Shown here: one piece after another, positions 1-17,200 of the stretch
How the letters are laid out: every line of letters begins with the position of its first letter
How positions within the stretch are numbered: the stretch's first letter is position 1
NCBI RefSeq assembly: GCF_000090795.2
Contig: NW_003546273.1
Location: 365,656-389,092 of the forward strand
Direction of reading: 5' to 3'
Length of the DNA stretch: 23,437 nt
From: Amphimedon queenslandica
Lineage: Eukaryota > Porifera > Demospongiae > Haplosclerida > Niphatidae
Program-made: the position numbers and the translations under genes
The notes under the pieces: generated by a model
What the model saw: only the letters and a program-made list of their open reading frames with translations
Told to the model about the DNA's origin: nothing
The model's database searches: none

Positions 1-13
1 CGTATACACTTAC

Positions 14-2964
14 TCTCTGTAGCAATTTTGTATTGGTCTCAGTCGAGGGGTCCAGACCAGTTTCAATATTGGCCTTTCCAGGACCCCTGAAATATGTAAC
101 GAGGCCACAGAGCAATATCCTGTATACCTCCCTTGCTTTGTATGAGGTAGTGGAATCAAACATGCGAGACAACAGCTTAAGAGATGAATCCTGAGAGAGA
201 GAGAGAGGGAGAAAGGATAACAACATGTGAATGGCAGATAGAGTATTGCTATATTAGTATACTATAGGCACATGAAATTATCACTTTATCAGAAATACAT
301 GTATAAGTACATGTACATGTTAACTCTTGGAAGACCATGACCATGTAGTACAGTACATGACATGTTACAAGTAGCTAAAATGAGATACTCCAGACCTGCT
401 ATATTGTACATGAATAATGAAACAGACATGTACACATACATGTACATGTAAATGTACATGTAGCAGAATATATAAACAGAGAAGACACGTCAGGTAATGT
501 ATCTATAACATGCTGGATGTACTTACAGCAAGCGAGTTACAGTCAGACATTATACAATCCTCAAGAGACGAAGATAATGAAGACCACGTGTCACACTGAG
601 GCAAATCCCCTATAAACAACAACAACAACAACAATAATAATAATAATATTCAAATTACCAGGTGGGAACTGGTGGAGTTGTTGAAGAGCTCCTAAACGAA
701 CCTAAAAGATTAACAATATTAAAAGCCCTCTCCCCTTCTCTCTTTCTTTACTTCGTTGGTTCTATTAGGTTTCAATTGGTCAGTGATATCTATCAAATGA
801 TCATGAGGTATGAAGAACAGACCAGTCTCCTTTAGTGAGGAGAGTTCTGAAGTGTCGCTGTCATCCAGTGGGTAGTACTGGGTTCTTGAGGAACCACCTG
901 ATAATGAGGTGGCGTTAGATGATAAGTCATTGGAATCAGGAATATCTGAATGTAACTATACATGTATGTATAACGAATGGAGGGGGAGGGAGGAAGAGAA
1001 TTAAGAACAATTATTATCAATATTGTGACTTTCTAAAAATAGGTTAGTTTTCTGAAAAATACCCAAGGCTATAGTCTATAGTTTTTCCAAAAAATGGCTC
1101 CAAAATCACCCCAAATTTTTATTACATTTTCTGATACATATTGATGTCCTTATGCTGTGTAGAAAGTTTGAGCTGATTCTGACTTCAATTTTTCGAGTTA
1201 CAGCCATTTTAAGAAAACGGCAAAATTCTGAAAAATACCCAAGGCTATAGCCCATGGTTTTTTCCAAAAAATGGCTCCGAAATCACCCCAAATTTTTATT
1301 ACATTTTCTGATACATATTGATGTACTTATGCTGCGTAGAAAGTTTGAGCTGATTCTGACAATAAATTTTTGAGTTACGGCCATTATAAATTAACTGCCA
1401 ATTTACATAATTATAATTATAGTCAGTGTATTAATAATCTCACCAGTAGATCAACAGAATCTTTAACTTCACAGACTGTACTCTGACATAATTCAGTATA
1501 CCTTTAACAATAAAAAGTATAAAACTTATTATTATACAATAAATTAGCTTATAATAATATATTGCAACACTTTCATAAACTTGTACATGTACGTGTACAT
1601 TTAAATGCTACACAATGTACATGTACATGTATAAGCATGCATCAGGGTTCTGCCTAGAAAAAAATTAGAGGTAGTTGGAGACTAATATTGTTCCTTTTAA
1701 ATTCATGTACACCATACTAGTAGACTACAATATCATGCTTTATGTATGGCTATTAGTATTAATTGGATGGTTGGTCTAAGTGATGAACTGGTTGGTTCAT
1801 TTGTTGAGGTGGTTGTCCCGACCACCCCCGACCACCATAGGCAGAACTATGATACATGTGTTAATTCATACACTGTACATGTACTCACTCAGGAGATGTC
1901 AGTATATCGTCAGTAATGAGAGCTACTATATCGTGTTCTTCTCCGTGTGATAGTCCGCCATGTTTCTTTAGTCTTTCATCGATCAGTGGATCAACGACTG
2001 ACTCAATCTGACCATGAACATACTTTACTAGATCATAGCTGAATAAACAGGAAAAAATGATAAAATTCATAAAAAATCCAATTTTGATCGGAATCAGCTC
2101 AAAATTGCTACATATACACAACACAAGCACATGTATCCATATCAAAAAATGTAATACAAATGGCTAATTTTTTTCCTAGTCATTTTTGATAAAATTTGGC
2201 CCATGACCCTGTACTATAGACCACCCTAGGCGAGAATCGAATGCGTAGGAAGATTATTAGAAATTTTTACGGTTGTAAGGCGTGGTTTAGGATGAAATAA
2301 ATTTCCGCCGCCATTTTGGTTGGCAACTTTCAATGGAGAACAAACGGGCCGATATAAAAACAAACCTGTATTAAGAATTCTGGAGCAAATTTGACCAAAT
2401 CCTTGACAGGAGAAGCTTATAGGCAGCTGTTCTTTCTTATAACAAGCGCTTTTTAGCTATTGATAGAGCTACAGCAGGTAAGTGAGGCATTTTCTTCGTG
2501 CCTCCATTGACTTCCATAATAAACTTGCCAACCAAAATGGCGGCCAATTATGATGTGTGGGCAGATACCGTATATAAAATTAATGAAATTCATAACTTTT
2601 CCAATTCACGCCTAGGGTGGTCTATAGTACAGGGACTTTGGCCTGATTTTTGAGTAACTTTAAAAATTCAAAAAAAATCCATCTTTTATCTGAATCAGTT
2701 CAAACTTGCTACACAACATAAAACAAACCACTATACTGAGCTTCAGTGGCAAAAATTCCCTAAATTAAAATATACTCACACCAAAAAAATTTGCAAGTAG
2801 CCCTAGGCTTTTTAAAACTACCTGTGGAAATTTTCATCAGTGGTTTCAAGGTTAGCCACAGCATCCTCGAGTGAGAGGACTTTGCTCTGAGAGCCGCTGG
2901 GAGGAGAAGTGACTGAAGAAATAAGCTGACGGACTGCTTTCTGCAGATCAACACCAGTCGCCAT
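14..2964 (-). CDS. TBC1D32: TBC1D32/Broad-minded (BROMI)-like protein, 5' part, six exons, incomplete at left edge
   Basis: Exons read on the minus strand: 2964-2822 (start ATG 2964-2962), 2038-1889, 945-752, 701-659, 609-527 and 190-14, each with GT/AG borders; a further donor lies at 13-8, so the gene continues off the window. Exon 1 ends in TTDENFH and exon 2 opens SYDLVKYVHGQIESVVD, which resembles the N-terminus I recall for vertebrate TBC1D32. Later exons give an Asp/Ser-rich linker, then helical armadillo-like text (VRLGALQQLHQFPP, DSSLKLLSRMF, REVYRILLCGLVTYF). Members of this family act in cilium assembly and Hedgehog signalling; the C-terminal TBC domain would lie outside the window. 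Exon 1/2 phases agree, as do those from 945 onward. However, exon 2 ends in phase 2 while the exon at 945 needs one incoming base, so a small exon between 946 and 1888 is probably missing from this model. Family assignment is by memory of the sequence, not by a search. Confidence 0.65.
1037..1400 (-). repeat. Two tandem units of the 176-bp dispersed repeat, inverted orientation
   Basis: The phrase ACCCAAGGCTATAG starts at 1061 and again at 1237, exactly 176 bp apart. The text between is nearly the same in both copies. It is the reverse complement of the array at 15498-16260. It lies in the second intron of the TBC1D32-like gene. Confidence 0.85.
1641..1853. mobile_element. Possible MITE-like element with imperfect ~16-bp terminal inverted repeats
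   Basis: ATCAGGGTTCTGCCTA at the left end is mirrored by TAGGCAGAACTATGAT at the right (two mismatches). The element is about 213 bp. The inner right part has a repeated CCGACCACC motif. No coding capacity and no clear target duplication were seen. Confidence 0.4.
2041..2206 (+). repeat. Diverged unit of the dispersed AAATCCAATTTTGATC... repeat family
   Basis: It shares the order AAATCCA-TTTTGATC-GGAATCAGCTCAAA-TTGCTAC-AAAATGTAATA-AAATGG-TTTGGCC with units at 12880-13225 and, more loosely, with the 176-bp family. It is interrupted on its right by the inverted-repeat element at 2219-2622 and resumes after it. Confidence 0.7.
2219..2622. mobile_element. 404-bp non-autonomous element with terminal and subterminal inverted repeats
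   Basis: The ends are GACCACCCTAGGCG and its exact reverse complement, flanked on both sides by TATA (2215-2218 and 2623-2626); including the flanks the inverted match is 26 bp. A second exact 20-bp inverted pair lies inside (2307-2326 and 2525-2544, core GCCGCCATTTTGG). No ORF is present. The element sits inside a unit of another dispersed repeat, in the first intron of the TBC1D32-like gene. Confidence 0.75.
2628..2765 (+). repeat. Continuation of the dispersed repeat interrupted by the 404-bp element
   Basis: The text TACAGGGACTTTGGCC, then TTTTTGAGTAACTT, AAATCCAT and GAATCAGTTCAAACTTGCTAC follows the order of the units at 13077-13224. It is truncated near 2760. Confidence 0.65.
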
Positions 2965-3010
2965 GTTTGTTTTCGTCCCGCCTTTAGCATACATTCCTGG
3001 GAAAATCTAA

Positions 3011-3022
3011 TGCGCATGCGCA
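3011..3022. promoter_or_regulatory. Perfect NRF-1-type palindrome TGCGCATGCGCA
   Basis: The 12-mer TGCGCATGCGCA is self-complementary and matches the NRF-1 consensus YGCGCAYGCGCR. It lies 47 bp upstream of the TBC1D32-like start codon, inside otherwise AT-rich DNA, which places it in the core promoter region. That NRF-1 binds it in this organism is inferred. Confidence 0.7.
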
Positions 3023-3517
3023 GTGTAAAAATTAACCTTTTTAGTGTTTGTAATTTTTGCTATTATGAATGACAAAAACAATGTATTTATTTATTATAAT
3101 TACAGTAATAATAATAATGATAATAATAAAGAAGAGAATAGTTTGATTAGTCCATTACAGCCTGCTGTATGCAACTATAAAATATGACAACAATGATAAC
3201 AGCAACAATAATAATAATAATAACAATAATAATAATAATAACAGTATTATGATTAAAATTACAAGTAAAAGAGTAATAAAACTGTTTAAAATATTTGTCA
3301 TAAATAAATATAGTAACAATGTATTAATATTATAATAAATCACACATTCTACTTTACAATTACAAATAATAATTAATTACTTTAACTAATAATATAAATG
3401 ATACAACTACAGTAACTAAATGTAAAACTACAAATTAAGAGAGATTAAATAACTAATTAATGATTATTATTATTATTATGAATAAGGCTTTAATTAATAA
3501 AAAAGTAATTATTATTA

Positions 3518-3527
3518 TTTATTTATT
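3518..3527 (-). other. Polyadenylation signal (overlapping AATAAA hexamers) of the MCC-like gene
   Basis: On the minus strand two overlapping AATAAA hexamers occur 34-43 nt beyond the stop codon at 3561-3563. This implies a very short 3' UTR. The surrounding DNA is A/T repeats, so chance hexamers are possible. Confidence 0.45.
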
Positions 3528-3560
3528 ATAATATTTATCATCTCTCTCTCTCTCCTTTTA

Positions 3561-11923
<8,363 letters not shown>

Positions 11924-12240
11924 CTTTAGATAAACAGAGCAAAAGAGGCACTACTCTTTGTTAAAAAGAGAAGAGAGAGAGAGGAGAGGGAGTGAAAATG
12001 GTAGAACTACAGCAGATTCTCTCCAAAAGGTGTTGTTGGTACAGTAGTTTCGTATATACACACAAGACAGAGGCGGCGGGAGAGTTTAATGGGCGCTTCA
12101 ATGACGAATGGAGGATTAAAATAAAAGACACAGGGGTAGTCTAACAGGGCGGACGGGAGGAGAAGAAAAGAAAGGCCCCCTCCGGCCGATTCCACTCAGC
12201 TCAGTGAAGAGCAATGGCGCGAGTTATTGTAAGTATGGAG
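11924..12240 (-). promoter_or_regulatory. Likely promoter / 5' UTR region of the MCC-like gene, locally CpG-rich
   Basis: Directly upstream of the MCC-like ATG the composition changes from the AT-rich average to GC-rich and CpG-containing DNA (about 12065-12225, for example GGCGGCGGG, GGGCGGACGGG, CCGGCCG). This is the only such patch in the window and marks a probable transcription start region. Minus-strand transcription into MCC is expected; whether a plus-strand transcript also starts here is open. Confidence 0.5.
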
Positions 12241-12840
12241 TAGTAGGCAGTCTTTGTAGTAGGAGCAGTGACTGTAGGAAGGTCGAGGGAGTAAATAGTA
12301 AAATAAAGAGTAAGCATTTGCTGTAGAGTGAGACGTAGGAGTGTTATAGAAATCTACTCTCACTCCTACACAGTGTGTGTATGATATGCAATTGCAATAG
12401 CAGTGAGCCACACCTATTGTGAAACCACACACCATTTATTTCATTAAAATTATTAATAAAAGCCACGCCTTCTATTAATTCCGTAGAGCACAATCTTTTG
12501 TTATTTTCTGGTTCTGTGCTGTTAGATTTAAAGCACTTTTAATTGTCAAAAAAATCATTTTAAAAGCAAAAATAATGTTTATATATAATAGTATAATATT
12601 ATTGAAAATTATTCCTTGAAATTCTTTAAAATCTATTTTTATAATGTAACAACCTAGCAATGAAAACATGATGTTCAGGTGATACATAATACCAGTGCTT
12701 CTTAATGTAGTGAGTTCACTAGCAAATAAATGCACATATCCTCTTAATGTTACTATTAAAGAGAACATTGCTACTGATCCACTGGAATAATATATGACAC
12801 TGTTTGATGTAAAATGGAGAATTCTCTCCCAGCCATTTTT

Positions 12841-13076
12841 GAATAAATTTGACCAAAGTCACTGTACTATAGTATAGTACAAGGACTTTTGCCCAATTTG
12901 GGAACAAGTTTTAAAAAAAATTATAAAAAATCCAATTTTGATCACAATCAGTTGAAACTTTCTACAATCTACGCAACATGAGAACATGTAACTTGATGTA
13001 TTAGAAAAAATTATAAAAATGGCAAATTTTCTCCTTTCAAATTTGATGGAATTTGGCCAAAGATGTGTACTAATAT
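12841..13076 (+). repeat. Dispersed-repeat unit (AAATCCAATTTTGATC family), single orientation
   Basis: About 200 bp unit: GGACTTTTGCCCAATTTG, AAAAAATCCAATTTTGATC, CAGTTGAAACTTTCTAC, AATTTGGCCAAAG. The next copy starts near 13077. It contains the 17-bp junction GTACTATAGTATAGTAC at 12864-12880. Confidence 0.75.
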
Positions 13077-13393
13077 ACAGGGGGACTTTGGCCCAATTTT
13101 TGAGCAAATTTAAAAATTCATAAAAATCCAAATTTGATCAGAATTGGTTCAAACTTTCTACAGATCATAAGTAGATGTATTATGCTTTAAAATGTAATAA
13201 AAATGGAGAATTCTCTTCTGGTCTTTTTGACAAAATTTTGTCAAAATTGATAAGAAAAAATTCTCCATTTTTATTACAATTTCTAATACATATACATGTA
13301 TTTATGCTGTGTAAAAAGTTTGAACTGATTGCGATCAAAACTGGATTTTTTAATTTTTAAGTTGCTCAAGAATCAGGCCAAAATCCCTGTACT
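13077..13393. mobile_element. 317-bp near-palindromic element (head-to-head repeat units)
   Basis: The left arm (13077-13224) and right arm (13247-13393) are largely reverse-complementary. They share ACAGGG...TTTTGGCC tips, AAATCCA-TTTGATC and AATAAAAATGGAGAATT. A 22-bp perfect palindrome (TTTTGACAAAATTTTGTCAAAA, 13225-13246, arms included) is the centre. No coding capacity. Confidence 0.75.
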
Positions 13394-13502
13394 GCATGGT
13401 CCCTGACAAAATTTGGGCTCAATGGCTCGTTGGCAACGTATATATATACAAATTCATTTTTAGCATGATATCACATTATTATTAAAATATAAATCTCATG
13501 AC

Positions 13503-13534
<32 letters not shown>

Positions 13535-13659
13535 TGATACGACATGGGCGACAATAAAACAAGGATGCATGACACAGAAATGTTAAAACATTGACACAAT
13601 AAATTAAGAAAAGAGGCTGGGGGGATACACACACCAACTCTGTATCCCGCCCACACCTC

Positions 13660-14212
13660 CTAATCACTAGAAGAGTCTTGACGGCCACTCCCTCCTTCCC
13701 CTCCCCCTCTATCGCTCCCGCCGCCATCTTTAGAATAGGTTCCATCAACAATAATGGATGCACTACTGCTGATAAGAGGTAGAGGAGAATCGTCTAATTC
13801 GTTAATTGGAGTACTGGTATTGATTCTGATCCCAGTGCTACCTTTCCTCGATGGCGAGGAGGATGAGCGATCATCTATAACGACTTGGACCTCATTTAGT
13901 TCAATCGATGTATCGTGAGGCTCTAATTGAGGGGTGTGGTGAGGGGTGTGGTCTTTCGAGCCTGAACCACTGCTTCTCTTTAAAGATGTGTCAGATTTGG
14001 TGGCCGTTATATCGTCGTGAGGGACAACGTGAGGAGAGCGGGGCGGACTGCTTGGGCGTGGCGGGGAAGTACTTTTTTGTTTGCTCGATTGGCGCTGGAG
14101 CTGATGACGAGAAGTACCGCCTGACGATGGATGGACTGAGGTCTGTCTCCTGGGACCTTTAGAGGGAGCTATCGTTGAATTACGCCTTGGTCTTATTTTA
14201 ACTAAGGGGGGG

Positions 14213-14251
<39 letters not shown>

Positions 14252-17200
14252 AGGGGGGGAGAAAGAGAGAGATGAAGATACATGTTTATAAATATAAGTA
14301 CATCATTTAACATTATTGTCATAATTGAGTAGCAGCTTTGAATGCATGGACAATTGAATGCATGCACGTGTACATGCACATTCAATTGTATTTCTCCCAC
14401 TAGTCTGACAGACCGGTCACACCTGTCCTGTCTATTATTTATTCCATCCCATACCTCTGTCTTTCTTGAATACAACGTCGTTCAGAAATGTGAGAAATCT
14501 TTGAGCGTAAAATGACGGATTGTGAACAGACACAGTGTCCTATGAAAGATAATAGATACAAATGAATAAAATGATAGATACACTAGTCCTTTAGTAAGTT
14601 TAACACAAAGTAGGGGATCATTAAAAATGCTAAAATAGCACACACAAGTACAAATAAAAGTTGCTCTCCCTCTCTCTCTCCCTCCCTCTCTCCTTCCCTC
14701 CCTCCCTCCCTCTCTCCTTCCATCCCTCCCTCTCTCCTTCCCTCCCTCCCTCTCTCCTTCCATCCCTCCCTCTCTCCTTCCCTCCCTCCCTCTCTCCTTC
14801 CCTCCCTCCCTCTCTCCTTCCATCCCTCCCTCTCTCCTTCCCTCCCTCCCTCTCTCCTTCCCTCCCTCCCTCTCTCCTTCCATCCCTCCCTCTCTCCTTC
14901 CCTCCCTCCCTCCCTCTCTCCCTCCCTCTCACCCCATCAGTAATTATTGATTTAAATCCATGCTCCAATCTCTTCTTTAGTCTATAGCTTTGAAGGATAT
15001 CAATGACCCCAAGATACAACAGCAACCTGTCACCACCTTTAGTACGAGCTTGGATATACCCCTCCCTATAATAATGTAATTAATAATAATAAATAACAAG
15101 TAATTAATTAATTAATTACATGTGAATAATAATTAGTAGTAATAAAAAACTACATGTACATAATAATCATGATGAACATTAATTAGAATTATAGCAATGA
15201 AAATAAATGTACTATATAGTATACTATACATATCTGACAAAGTGACAATGTACATGCATGTACATCTATATACATGTACATCTATATTATCATCATGTGT
15301 ATAAAAAAAAAAAATACATGTAAATATGATTGCATTGTTATGTGGAGACATCATTAAGTGGATTGTTATTACGGTACAGGGTGTGTATGACACCTCATTA
15401 TAAAGGAATGCAATTATAATGAATGATGGGGATTGAGATTATACTGGATTATAGCCCATAGCCCATCCACATGGACATAACTTGGAAATTATTTGTTGGA
15501 ATCAGCTCAAACTTGCTACACAACATAAGGACATTAATATGTATCAGAAAATGTAATAAAAATTTGGGGTGATTTCGGATCCATTTTTTGAAAAAAACCA
15601 TGGGCTATAGCCTTGGGTAGTTTTCAGATTTTAGCATATTTCTTAAAATGGCCGTAACTTGAAAAATTGAAGTCGGAATCAGCTCAAACTTTCTACATAG
15701 CATAAGGACATCAATATGTATTAGAAAATGTAATAAAAATTTGGGGTGATTCCGGAGCCATTTTTTGAAAAAACCATGGGCTATAGCCTTGGGTATTTTT
15801 CAGGATTTTTGCATTTTCTTAAAATGGCCGTAACTTGAAAAATTGAAGTCGGAATCAACTCAAACTTTCTACACAGCATAAGGACATCAATATGTATTAG
15901 AAAATGTAATAAAAATTTGGGGTGATTCCGGAGCCATTTTTTGAAAAAACCATGGGCTATAGCCTTGGGTATTTTTCAGGATTTTTGCATTTTCTTAAAA
16001 TGGCCGTAACTTGAAAAATTGAAGTCGGAATCAACTCAAACTTTCTACACAGCATAAGGACATCAATATGTATTAGAAAATGTAATAAAAATTTGGGGTG
16101 ATTCCGGAGCCATTTTTTGAAAAAACCATGGGCTATAGCCTTGGTTAATTTTCAGAATTTTTACATTTTTTAAAAATGGCCATAACTTGAAAAATTGAAG
16201 TCAGAATCAGCTCAAACTTTCTACACAGCATAAGGACATCAATATATATCAGAAAATGTATTTTATTATATTTTCCAAAAGGTAGTCCCTCCCTCTTATG
16301 TACGGGTATCCAGGTGTGGGGAAATCCTGTAGGTCAGTATCACTGGCTAAGGTCTCCGGGTTAAATATACTGAAATTCTTTCTAGCTTCAATCCTTGATT
16401 GAAGGAATGTTCTGGATCTTTCTCTCTCGTCTGTCTCTCCTCCTCCTCCTCCTGTCATGTCTCCATCAGCAGCTCCTGCTTGTTCCCCCACTGTCTCTGT
16501 TGTAGGAGTGGGAGGCGGCTCACCTGCCTAATAAGGAAACAGACACACCCACTAATTAATAATTTAATTAAAAATTAATACAAAATGAAATCAATTAAAA
16601 TTACATATATATCGGTTCAATCCAGTAGCAATGTAATCTTATTTTACTTTTACTTTTAATATTATGTATATTATCATAATAATATTATGATTTCATTGTT
16701 ATCTTTCTATATCTATGTACACTGTATTTGGAAAAATAATTCACTACTTGATGTACATGTACATGTACACATGTAGAGACAGACAGTCAATATTATTATT
16801 ATTGTTTATTTTATCAATAATAATAACTAATGATACAAGTACAAGTATACATGTACATGTAAATGTAAACAAAGACATACAAACATTTACACATGTATCT
16901 GTATTATTACTATCTTTATTATTATTTACAGAACAGGTCACTAATAAACTTTATAAAAAGGAAATGTACATGTACATATACATGTACATGTATGAATTCA
17001 CTACTCTCATGTACCCTCACTATATGTACATGTACATGTACAGTTGTATCTCATACCCACTGGTATATACAGACTAGCCTCTATATAATGAACACTTGAG
17101 GACAAGAAAGTGTCTCTGTTATACAGAGGTGTCCTTTATGTGGAGGTTATTTTATACAGTAAGGAATGTAATTGGTACACTAGGTGCTGTCCGTTAAATG

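Larger units (their letters stand above)
2965..3560. other. Intergenic region between the MCC-like 3' end and the TBC1D32-like start
   Basis: About 600 bp separate two genes in the same orientation. The first ~60 bp next to the TBC1D32-like ATG are mixed-composition promoter-like DNA with a perfect NRF-1-type palindrome. From about 3100 to 3535 the DNA is almost pure A+T, with (TAA)n/(ATT)n runs around 3106-3130, 3207-3243 and 3466-3478. The open frames across it are poly-leucine/isoleucine artefacts of these repeats. No further gene is seen. Confidence 0.8.
12241..13659. other. Intergenic region between the PIP5K 3' end and the MCC-like promoter
   Basis: About 1.4 kb without a supported gene. 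12241-12840 is AT-rich, with no recognisable coding exon. 12841-13400 consists of dispersed-repeat units, including a 317-bp inverted repeat. A (TAA)n run lies at about 13503-13530, and the last ~130 bp are the presumed PIP5K 3' UTR. Confidence 0.65.

Noticed and set aside
3155-3343. Poly-leucine open frame on the minus strand
   Set aside because: It is produced by (ATT)/(TAA) microsatellites between genes, with no conserved text and no splice support.
12475-13131. Several minus-strand open frames of 60-97 codons
   Set aside because: AT-rich intergenic and dispersed-repeat DNA. No motif, no splice pattern and no link to the flanking genes.
13908-14162. 84-codon plus-strand open frame
   Set aside because: Antisense shadow of the last kinase exon, which continues the kinase frame in phase to a stop.
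14482-15025. Long Glu/Gly/Arg-rich and Ser/Pro/Leu-rich open frames on both strands
   Set aside because: They are translations of the 20-bp CT minisatellite. The only real coding in this stretch is the kinase exon 15065-14933 and part of the exon 14539-14455.
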